This document shows positions 1 to 5,215 of a stretch of 6,648 nucleotides of DNA, in pieces. This DNA comes from Nitrosarchaeum sp. (GTDB lineage Archaea > Thermoproteota > Nitrososphaeria > Nitrososphaerales > Nitrosopumilaceae): assembly GCA_004297665.1 (NCBI GenBank), contig SCUP01000311.1:1-6648 (forward strand). The letters are read 5' to 3'. Under the pieces are notes generated by a model. It saw only the letters and a program-made list of their open reading frames with translations, was not told where the DNA came from and did no database searches. Numbering within the stretch: the stretch's first letter is position 1; each line of letters opens with the position of its first letter. Both the position numbers and the translations under genes were made by a program.

Positions 1-241
1 AGCAAAAAAAGTAGAAAATGCATTAATCCCATTAGGTTTTTCTGTAGATAAACCATTTAAACCTCATATCACAGTGTTTAGAATTAAAAATAAGATTGGA
101 GATATTAGTAAAGAATTGGATAAATTCAAATCAATTGATTTTGGAACACAAGAGATTACAGGGTTCAAACTTAAACAAAGTGTTCTTAGTTCAAAAGGAC
201 CTGTATATTCTGACTTAATGGAGATAAAGGCTAGATTATGA
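1..241 (+). CDS. thpR: RNA 2',3'-cyclic phosphodiesterase (2H phosphoesterase, ThpR/LigT type), C-terminal part
   Basis: Only the last 79 residues are in the window; the reading frame is open from base 2 and ends with TGA at 239-241. The second signature of the 2H phosphoesterase superfamily (HxTx) is visible as P-H-I-T-V at about residues 21-25 of the fragment. The ending, with S-V-L-S-S-K-G-P-V-Y and then a hydrophobic strand, is the usual last element of ThpR/LigT proteins. The first HxT motif must lie upstream of the window; full-length members are about 180-190 residues. Family members hydrolyse 2',3'-cyclic phosphate RNA ends and can join or split 2'-5' linkages in tRNA halves in vitro; their role in archaeal cells is not settled. 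The stop overlaps the start of the CCA enzyme (ATGA), which implies one mRNA and coupled translation. Confidence 0.85.
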   Translation, partial: AKKVENALIPLGFSVDKPFKPHITVFRIKNKIGDISKELDKFKSIDFGTQEITGFKLKQSVLSSKGPVYSDLMEIKARL

Positions 242-1569
242 AACAAATAATTTCTAAAATTGAAAAATCTGTAATACCATCCAAAAATATAGAAAAGTCA
301 AAAAAACAAATTGCTAATGAAGCTTTTATTTTAGTTGAAAATCAAATTAGAAACTATCCTGAAATAGTTGGATTAGAATTTGGCGGATCCTATGCTAAAG
401 ACACTTGGTTATCAAAAGAAGCAGATGTTGATATTTTTATTAAATTCAAAAAATCAATTACAGATGAAAAATTTACAGAGATTTCAAAAAAAGTTGGTTT
501 TGAATCAATGAAAAAATATAATCCATATGTTAGATATTCTGAGCATCCTTATGTTGAGGCTAGAATTAAGAAAACCAAAATTAATGTAGTTCCATGTTAT
601 GATGTAAATTTAGGAGAATGGAAAAGTTCTGCAGATAGATCCCCATTTCATACTAAGTACATGCAAAATGCACTTACGCCTAAAATGAGAAATGAAGTAA
701 GAATACTCAAAACATTTCTAAAGTTAACGAAAATTTATGGAGCGGAAATTGCAAAACAAGGTTTTAGTGGATATGTATCAGAAGTTTTGATTTTAAATTT
801 TGGTAGTTTTGAGAATGTAATAAAATCAATTGCAAAAATTCAACAAAATCAAATAATTGGAAAGACAGCAAAAATATTTGAAACATCAATTACAATTATA
901 GATCCTATAGATAGTAATAGGAACTTAGCAGCTGCAATTTCTGATGAGAACATAGGAAAATTTATTCTTGCTTGCAGATCTTTTCAGAATAAATCTACAC
1001 TACAATTCTTTAAACCTAAAAAATTAAAATCATCAAAAAATAATTGGGAAAATGTTCTTGTAGTGAAATTTAATTTCAAGATGAGAAGCCCAGATATTAT
1101 TTGGGGACAAGTTAAGAGAGCGACTACTTCACTTACAACTCAATTAAAATTAGGAGGTTTCAATGTTTTACGTAGTAAACCATATGTGGATGAACAAAAT
1201 GAAGCTTATCTTTTTTTCCTTTTAGAATCAATTAAAATTCCAAAAAAGTATCCTAAAAGTGGTCCTGAATTTTTTAGAGAAAGTGATTGTAATAGTTTTA
1301 TTTCAAAAAATATTTCAAAAACTGAATTAATGTGGATTGGTGATGATAAAAGAATTATCTCACTTGAAAAGAGAAAATATAATGATGTAGTAAAATTCAT
1401 GACAGAATTACTAAAAAATAACCTTCAAACAGGCATCTCAAAAGGATTACAAAGTGATTTTAAGAAAGGATTTAGAGTTTCTGTGGGAAATAAAAATTTA
1501 AGCAAATCAATTAAAGAGGCAATTTCAGATTTGATTTCAACTGATGGCGCAATCTTTCATTCCAATTAA
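238..1569 (+). CDS. cca: CCA tRNA nucleotidyltransferase, archaeal class I
   Basis: The 443-residue product adds or repairs the 3'-terminal CCA of tRNAs using CTP and ATP, without a nucleic-acid template. The length fits archaeal class I enzymes (Archaeoglobus fulgidus about 437). Visible landmarks are the nucleotidyltransferase G-S signature (G50-S51), followed by Y-A-K-D-T-W and the metal-binding pair D63-x-D65. Further on are H-P-Y-V (103-106), V-V-P-C-Y (117-121), A-D-R-S-P-F-H, the F-S-G-Y segment and the D-P-x-D-x-x-R-N-x-A motif of the central domain. These match A. fulgidus CCA in order and spacing, as I recall that sequence. The oddity is N116: the residue just before V-V-P-C-Y is Asp (D110, third catalytic carboxylate) in A. 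fulgidus. The ATG overlaps the thpR stop and there is no good Shine-Dalgarno sequence, so re-initiation is likely. The last 26 bases overlap the kinase gene. The neighbouring tRNA gene encodes no CCA, so this activity is required. Confidence 0.95.
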   Translation: MKQIISKIEKSVIPSKNIEKSKKQIANEAFILVENQIRNYPEIVGLEFGGSYAKDTWLSKEADVDIFIKFKKSITDEKFTEISKKVGFESMKKYNPYVRYSEHPYVEARIKKTKINVVPCYDVNLGEWKSSADRSPFHTKYMQNALTPKMRNEVRILKTFLKLTKIYGAEIAKQGFSGYVSEVLILNFGSFENVIKSIAKIQQNQIIGKTAKIFETSITIIDPIDSNRNLAAAISDENIGKFILACRSFQNKSTLQFFKPKKLKSSKNNWENVLVVKFNFKMRSPDIIWGQVKRATTSLTTQLKLGGFNVLRSKPYVDEQNEAYLFFLLESIKIPKKYPKSGPEFFRESDCNSFISKNISKTELMWIGDDKRIISLEKRKYNDVVKFMTELLKNNLQTGISKGLQSDFKKGFRVSVGNKNLSKSIKEAISDLISTDGAIFHSN

Positions 1570-2305
1570 AAAATTCATAAAAGAACCATATTCAAAAATT
1601 CTTGGTTATCCAAAAGCCAGCTCACGTCAACTTCGATCAAGAATTTCTGAATTAGAAAAATTAAAAATTAAATCAATATCATTTGTTGGACAAACTACAA
1701 TTGGTAGTTTACAAATTTTAGGAAAGGGGTATGTTGGAGTAGTAGTCTTGGCAAAAAAAGGAAATAATGTAATTGCATTAAAGATTAGAAGAACAGATTC
1801 TCAAAGAAGTGAAATGCGAAGTGAGGCAGAATTACTTAGATTAGTAAATACGGTAAATGTTGGACCCAAACTATACGATGTAAGTAAAAATTTTTTAGTA
1901 ATGGAATATCTCGATGGGGATAAAATTGGAGACTGGATACAATATCTACAAGGTACAGGAAGTTCTAAGAAACTAAAATCTGTAGTTAGGACCATTTTAG
2001 AAGATTGTTACAGATTAGATCAAATGGGATTCGATCATGGTGAATTAAGCAGTATTTCAAAACATGTTATTGTTGGAAAATCAAGATCAACTTTAATTGA
2101 TTTTGAAAGTTCAAGTGTTAATAGAAGAGTATCAAATGTGACATCAGTCACTCAGGCTATTTTTATTGGTTCAGGTATTGCCAAAAAAGTTCAAAGAATT
2201 TACAAGATTCCACCAAAACAAAAAATTATTGATGTTTTAAGAATATACAAGCAAGAACAAACACGAAGAAGTTTTGATGATGTTCTAAAAATACTAAAAT
2301 TGTAA
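1544..2305 (+). CDS. Small atypical protein kinase, archaeal COG2112-like
   Basis: The 253-residue protein has a complete but divergent kinase fold. The first 55 residues or so are a basic, helix-forming N-terminal extension. After them come a glycine loop G-K-G-Y-V-G (60-65), the ATP-binding lysine in A-L-K-I-R-R (K80), a likely helix-C glutamate at E94 or E96, and a hinge around V-M-E-Y-L (119-123). The catalytic loop reads H-G-E-L-S (165-169) in place of HRD, and the metal site is D-F-E (186-188) in place of DFG. The following N-V-T-S-V-T-Q block (198-204) recalls the predicted archaeal Ser/Thr kinases of COG2112. It is not a clear Bud32 or Rio protein. The ATG at 1544 lies 26 bases inside cca in another frame; no later start would keep the N-terminal domain. 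The substrate is unknown. The operon with thpR and cca suggests, but does not show, a link to RNA or tRNA metabolism. Confidence 0.8.
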   Translation: MAQSFIPIKKFIKEPYSKILGYPKASSRQLRSRISELEKLKIKSISFVGQTTIGSLQILGKGYVGVVVLAKKGNNVIALKIRRTDSQRSEMRSEAELLRLVNTVNVGPKLYDVSKNFLVMEYLDGDKIGDWIQYLQGTGSSKKLKSVVRTILEDCYRLDQMGFDHGELSSISKHVIVGKSRSTLIDFESSSVNRRVSNVTSVTQAIFIGSGIAKKVQRIYKIPPKQKIIDVLRIYKQEQTRRSFDDVLKILKL

Positions 2306-2379
2306 TGGGGCCGGCAGGAATTGAACCTGCGACCACTAGTCCCCCAGACTAGTATCATACCAAGCTAGACTACGACCCC
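2306..2379 (-). tRNA. tRNA-Pro (anticodon GGG)
   Basis: Read on the - strand, a full cloverleaf folds. The acceptor stem GGGGTCG/CGGCCCC has 7 pairs, one of them T-G. The D arm begins GTCT with G-G in the loop. The anticodon stem CTAGT/ACTAG closes the 7-base loop CTGGGGG, giving anticodon GGG for Pro codons CCC and CCU. A 5-base variable loop is followed by the T stem GCAGG/CCTGC with loop TTCAATT. The discriminator is A (complement of base 2306). No CCA is encoded after it, so the neighbouring CCA enzyme must add it. No intron is seen. The 3' end touches the stop codon of the convergent kinase gene, so the 3' trailer is antisense to the end of that gene. Confidence 0.95.
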
Positions 2380-2397
2380 TCATGTGGGAGGCACAAA

Positions 2398-2436
2398 ATG
2401 AAATTATTAAATCGTCGGGTTAATAGAGAGGATTAA
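2398..2436 (+). CDS. Possible 12-codon leader ORF coupled to the Cys/His small protein
   Basis: The frame ATG-AAA-TTA-TTA begins at 2398 and ends with TAA at 2434-2436; the encoded peptide is M-K-L-L-N-R-R-V-N-R-E-D. It is preceded by GGGAGG (2386-2391) with a 6-base spacer, a near-perfect complement to an archaeal 16S rRNA 3' end. Its stop overlaps the next start as TAATG, the arrangement seen in coupled translation. It is short enough to occur by chance, and it requires a transcript starting upstream of 2386, where the only neighbours are the antisense side of the tRNA and the kinase gene. Confidence 0.2.
   Translation: MKLLNRRVNRED
2403..2412 (-). promoter_or_regulatory. Candidate TATA box (box A) for tRNA-Pro
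   Basis: On the - strand the sequence is ATTTAATAAT, centred about 28 bases before the first base of tRNA-Pro. Archaeal TATA boxes sit about 25-28 bases before the start site, so this would start transcription at or very near the mature 5' end. The same A/T block faces the divergent small gene at 2436 and could serve it as well. Called from position and composition only. Confidence 0.4.
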
Positions 2437-2651
2437 TGAAAATTTGCAGTATTTGTCACAAGATTTCTGCTACTGAACAGGATCATCTTGATTGTATTCA
2501 AAAAATAAGAATAGAATTTGAAGATGAGAATTTTAAGCAAAGCATTCCTGAAAAATTAGAATTAGCAAAAAACTCTCAAAATTTGGGTGTTGAGGTAAGA
2601 GCTATTTTAGAGCATCTTACAAAAGAAAATAAAAAAGATGATTCATCATAA
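2436..2651 (+). CDS. Small protein with N-terminal Cys/His (zinc-binding-like) cluster, function unknown
   Basis: The product has 71 residues. I do not recognise a named family. The N-terminus carries C4-x2-C7-H8, then H17-x2-C20, a spacing that could hold one zinc ion in a knuckle or treble-clef-like fold. The rest is charged and looks helical, with no membrane segment or signal peptide, and ends in a Lys/Asp/Ser-rich tail. The ATG follows GAGAGG (2426-2431) at a 4-base spacing, and it overlaps the stop of a possible leader ORF. The last 6 bases overlap the end of the convergent flavoprotein gene. The Cys/His pattern and a proper start argue for a real gene. A small nucleic-acid or protein adaptor is possible but unsupported. 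Confidence 0.7.
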   Translation: MKICSICHKISATEQDHLDCIQKIRIEFEDENFKQSIPEKLELAKNSQNLGVEVRAILEHLTKENKKDDSS

Positions 2652-3797
2652 CCATTTTGAGAGTCGTTCCTTCTCAAATTGTATCTTTTCATCAAGATGT
2701 TTAGCTGTAGATTCAGTTAGTTTTGTTGATGGTTTAGGTTCTGAAAACATATCTACTTCAATTATGGATGCAGTATCTCTTCCTGATTCAATAAAACATC
2801 CACCCTTTCCATCAAATAATGAAGATTCTTTTTTAGATTGTATTTTTGATATGATATTTTGTGCCACTGTTATTGCCTCTCCTTCTGCAAATACTCCTGC
2901 TTTTGGAACAGCCATTGTATCAGTAACTGTCAAAGTAGTCACATCACCTACTGCGTATACATTTTCAAATGGTGTTTTACAATTTCTGTTAATTGGAATA
3001 AATCCACCATCTTTTGCTAATCCTGAATCATAAATTATCTTGGGTGCAACGTGTGGAGGTATAGCAAGAAGTAGATCAAACTTAGCTTCTTCATTATTTT
3101 GAAAAATTAATTTATTTTTCTCTACAGATTTTATTTTACATGAATCATGAAAAACAATGTTTTCAGAATTTATCAAAGTAAGAATTTGTTGGCTGATTTC
3201 TGGACCAGCGGCAGGTAATGTTATTGGTGCTGGACTATAGAAATGAATTTGTACAGAATCTCTGACTCCTTCTTCTCTTAACATAGAATCAATCAACAAA
3301 CTAGCCTCAAATGGTGCAGGAGGGCATTTGTAAGGCATTCCCATAATGGATATGGCAATACTACCAGATTTCATATTTTTTAATTTATTATGAATTTCAG
3401 TGAGTTGGTTATGATCATAAAGATTCATTCCATTTTCTAATAGTCCTGGAATTTTTTCAGGTGCTAACACTGCACCCATTGCAATAATTAAAAAGTCATA
3501 TGGTAAAATCTTAGTTGTAGTTTTGATATTTTTATTTTGAAGATCAATTTGTAGTACTTCTTCCTTTAGAAAATCAATTTCTTTTTTTGCAAGTTTATTT
3601 AGTGAACCTATTGAATTTTCAAATGTTCGTGTTCCTTTGATAATCCAAAGTTTGGCAAAGCCTACCATGAACCAATCTTTTTTGTCAACAACTGTAATCT
3701 TAATTTGTGATGATGATAGATTATTTCTAATCTCATTTGCTGCAGCTAATCCACCAAAACCCCCACCAAGAATCAATACATGAGGGATATTAGGCAA
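2646..3797 (-). CDS. FAD-dependent oxidoreductase, sulfide:quinone reductase / FCSD-like
   Basis: This 383-residue protein has the two-dinucleotide-domain fold of the pyridine nucleotide-disulfide oxidoreductase group. The N-terminal FAD fold V-L-I-L-G-G-G-F-G-G lies at 7-16 and ends with an acidic residue in V-V-D-K (36-39). The second FAD motif V-Y-A-V-G-D-V is at 280-286. C158 (in K-C-P-P-A-P-F-E) and C334 (in G-G-C-F-I-E-S-G) correspond in context to the redox Cys pair of flavocytochrome c sulfide dehydrogenase, recalled as C161/C337, with the same 176-residue spacing. This supports sulfide:quinone reductase or a related disulfide-active enzyme rather than NDH-2. The ending, with a charged helix and K-W-L, is typical of SQR-like proteins that sit on the membrane surface. 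There is no transmembrane helix. The start is TTG, one base after the stop of the dehydrogenase gene; it sits just before the FAD fold and no ATG is available. The substrate cannot be read from the sequence. Confidence 0.85.
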   Translation of the reverse strand: MPNIPHVLILGGGFGGLAAANEIRNNLSSSQIKITVVDKKDWFMVGFAKLWIIKGTRTFENSIGSLNKLAKKEIDFLKEEVLQIDLQNKNIKTTTKILPYDFLIIAMGAVLAPEKIPGLLENGMNLYDHNQLTEIHNKLKNMKSGSIAISIMGMPYKCPPAPFEASLLIDSMLREEGVRDSVQIHFYSPAPITLPAAGPEISQQILTLINSENIVFHDSCKIKSVEKNKLIFQNNEEAKFDLLLAIPPHVAPKIIYDSGLAKDGGFIPINRNCKTPFENVYAVGDVTTLTVTDTMAVPKAGVFAEGEAITVAQNIISKIQSKKESSLFDGKGGCFIESGRDTASIIEVDMFSEPKPSTKLTESTAKHLDEKIQFEKERLSKWL

Positions 3798-3798
3798 T

Positions 3799-4539
3799 TT
3801 AACGATCTTGAGTAGTGGGTCTAATTAGAATTTCATTTACATTTACATGATTTGGTGATTCTACAGCATAAACAATAGCATTTGCAATGTCTTCAGCTTG
3901 TAAAGCTTCCATTTTTTTAGCATTTTCAACAAATCCTTGTAATGATTCATCGGTAATTGTGTTTGTTAGTTCTGTTGCAACTACTCCTGGTTCAATACAT
4001 GTAACACGAATATTTTTCCTTACACTGAGTTCTTGTCTTAGTCCTTCACTGAAGGCAGTAATTGCGTGTTTTGTTGCACAATAAACACTACCTGCAGGAA
4101 AAACAATTCTTCCAGCAACTGATGAAATATTGATTATATGACCAGATTTGTTTTCAAGCATATGTGTAACTACTGCCCCAGTACAATACAGTACTCCTTT
4201 GATGTTAACATCTATCATTTGATCCCATTCATCAATCTTCAAATTTTTAAAAAAACTCAGAGGCATCAACCCAGCATTATTTACTAGAATGTCAACTGTA
4301 CCCCATTTTTTCAAAACATTATCAACAAAAGAGTTGCATTCATTTTTCTTGGTAACGTCTAATTTTTGAGAATAAACTTCTCCACCATTTTCTTTAATCT
4401 TTTTTTCTAATTCAGAAAGCATACCAGTCCGTCGTGCACCTATTGCAACTTTTGCTCCTGCTTTTGAAAGTGCTAATGCTGTAGCAAGACCTATGCCGCT
4501 ACTTGCTCCAGTTATGATTGCTACTTTATCTTTAATCAT
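3799..4539 (-). CDS. Short-chain dehydrogenase/reductase, classical type (YdfG/COG4221-like)
   Basis: This 246-residue classical SDR has the cofactor loop T-G-A-S-S-G-I-G (10-17), D61-V for the adenine ring, N-N-A-G (87-90) and the active-site tetrad N112, S140, Y153 and K157. A-R-R at 35-37, where NAD-dependent members usually have an acidic residue, points to NADP(H). The C-terminal N-E-I-L-I-R-P-T motif resembles the YdfG branch, which acts on 3-hydroxy acids and related alcohols. The product is soluble and cytoplasmic. The ATG at 4539 is followed at once by the Rossmann fold. It is the first gene of a two-gene unit with the flavoprotein. A role in semialdehyde/hydroxyacid reduction (for instance malonic semialdehyde in the hydroxypropionate/hydroxybutyrate cycle) is conceivable but is only an inference from subfamily resemblance. 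Confidence 0.9.
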   Translation of the reverse strand: MIKDKVAIITGASSGIGLATALALSKAGAKVAIGARRTGMLSELEKKIKENGGEVYSQKLDVTKKNECNSFVDNVLKKWGTVDILVNNAGLMPLSFFKNLKIDEWDQMIDVNIKGVLYCTGAVVTHMLENKSGHIINISSVAGRIVFPAGSVYCATKHAITAFSEGLRQELSVRKNIRVTCIEPGVVATELTNTITDESLQGFVENAKKMEALQAEDIANAIVYAVESPNHVNVNEILIRPTTQDR

Positions 4540-4634
4540 TAAAATTCACTTAGTTATTTTTAATTGCAACATTGTAAAAACGTTTACTTGAATTTTTTTT
4601 TCAAAAAATTAAATTTTAAAGAGATGATAGCAAG

Positions 4635-4642
4635 TTTATTAG
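4635..4642 (+). promoter_or_regulatory. Candidate TATA box for the AN1 zinc-finger gene
   Basis: TTTATTAG is centred about 25 bases before the GTG at 4664. That is the distance expected between an archaeal TATA box and the transcription start, so the mRNA would begin at the start codon itself. There is no Shine-Dalgarno sequence in between, which agrees with leaderless translation. The rest of the 124-bp divergent gap (4540-4663) is A/T-rich; I cannot place a convincing promoter for the dehydrogenase in it. Confidence 0.4.
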
Positions 4643-4663
4643 AAGAAAAACTATAGAATTATT

Positions 4664-4891
4664 GTGAAACCTGAAAAGTGTGCTTACTGTGGAGATATGG
4701 CAGATATGCCTTTCCAATGTAATTATTGTAAGGACCCATTTTGTGCTGAACATCGACTTCCAGAAGAACATAGATGTGTAAAGTTAACTCAGATCAGAGC
4801 TCGTAGATTTGGGGAGAAAAAAGTAATTAGAGATGGAGGACTAAATAAACAAAATGTATTCAAACGAATGTTTCGAAGATTCAAAAATTAG
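4664..4891 (+). CDS. AN1-type zinc-finger protein
   Basis: The 75-residue product carries a complete AN1 zinc finger. The eight ligands are C6, C9, C19, C22, C27, H30, H36 and C38, in the pattern C-x2-C-x9-C-x2-C-x4-C-x2-H-x5-H-x-C, which binds two zinc ions. Residues 43-75 form a strongly basic tail (R-A-R-R, K-R-M-F-R-R-F-K), suggesting contact with nucleic acid or the ribosome. Stand-alone AN1 proteins of this size are common in archaea; eukaryotic relatives act in stress and ubiquitin pathways, and the archaeal role is not established. The start is GTG at 4664, four codons before the first zinc ligand. The gene is convergent with the membrane-protein gene, with 8 bases between the stops. 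Confidence 0.88.
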   Translation: MKPEKCAYCGDMADMPFQCNYCKDPFCAEHRLPEEHRCVKLTQIRARRFGEKKVIRDGGLNKQNVFKRMFRRFKN

Positions 4892-4904
4892 ATAAGAATC
4901 TAAT
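4887..4904. terminator. Hairpin between convergent genes, possible bidirectional terminator
   Basis: ATTAGAT (4887-4893) and ATCTAAT (4898-4904) form a perfect 7-bp stem with loop AAGA. Both stop codons lie inside it: TAG of the AN1 gene at 4889-4891 and TAG of the membrane-protein gene at 4902-4900. On the - strand the stem is followed by a T run, and on the + strand CTTTT comes after a short gap. The stem is A/T-rich and weak. Archaeal termination depends mainly on T runs, so the hairpin itself may not be the active part. Confidence 0.35.
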
Positions 4905-5184
4905 AGGGACTTTTATCAGGAGATATTTTTGCACGTCTTCCTTGATAAATTAATGCTAAAGCAAGTGCAAACATCACTATTGCTGTTAATGGGAAATTTT
5001 GTGGTGCAGGTAATACAAACCAATAATAAATTCCAAATCCTATTGACACAGCAGCTTGTAACCAGAGTTTAATCCATTTCGGGGTTTTAGTAACTCGACT
5101 AATTACCTCTACTGTAAATATGCCAATTACTGGATAAATTGTATAAAAGAGGAAATCAACAACATCAACTCCTGTATGTGTCAT
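4900..5184 (-). CDS. Small membrane protein with three predicted helices, function unknown
   Basis: This 94-residue protein has hydrophobic segments at about 8-28, 40-58 and 65-81. The positive residues lie between helices 1 and 2 (R30 to K39) and after helix 3 (R83, R84, K86). The positive-inside rule then places the N-terminus outside and the short basic tail in the cytoplasm. There are no Cys or His clusters and no recognised catalytic motif; I do not recognise the family. It starts 31 bases after the stop of Gins51 on the same strand without a visible Shine-Dalgarno sequence, so the two may share an mRNA. Nothing in the protein suggests a replication role, and the pairing may be only positional. 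Confidence 0.75.
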   Translation of the reverse strand: MTHTGVDVVDFLFYTIYPVIGIFTVEVISRVTKTPKWIKLWLQAAVSIGFGIYYWFVLPAPQNFPLTAIVMFALALALIYQGRRAKISPDKSPY

Positions 5185-5215
5185 AGACGAAAATAATTAG
5201 AGGTGTAATTTCTAT

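Noticed and set aside
2331..2358. Inverted repeat ACTAGT around CCCCC
   Set aside because: It is the anticodon stem and loop of tRNA-Pro, not a separate element or attachment site.
2638..3033. 131-codon open frame on the + strand beginning within the end of the Cys/His small protein gene
   Set aside because: It is antisense to the flavoprotein gene, whose motifs are unmistakable, and its translation is Ser/Phe-rich with no recognisable domain.
3830..3850. Short direct repeat of CATTTA units
   Set aside because: It encodes the N-V-N-V-N segment at the end of the dehydrogenase and is explained by the protein.
3887..4084. 65-codon + strand open frame
   Set aside because: It is a shadow inside the dehydrogenase gene, with no motif and no start signal.
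4591..4610. 8-bp inverted repeat of A and T with loop TTTC in the divergent gap
   Set aside because: Homopolymer-like A/T runs in an A/T-rich genome form such repeats by chance; no function can be argued from it.
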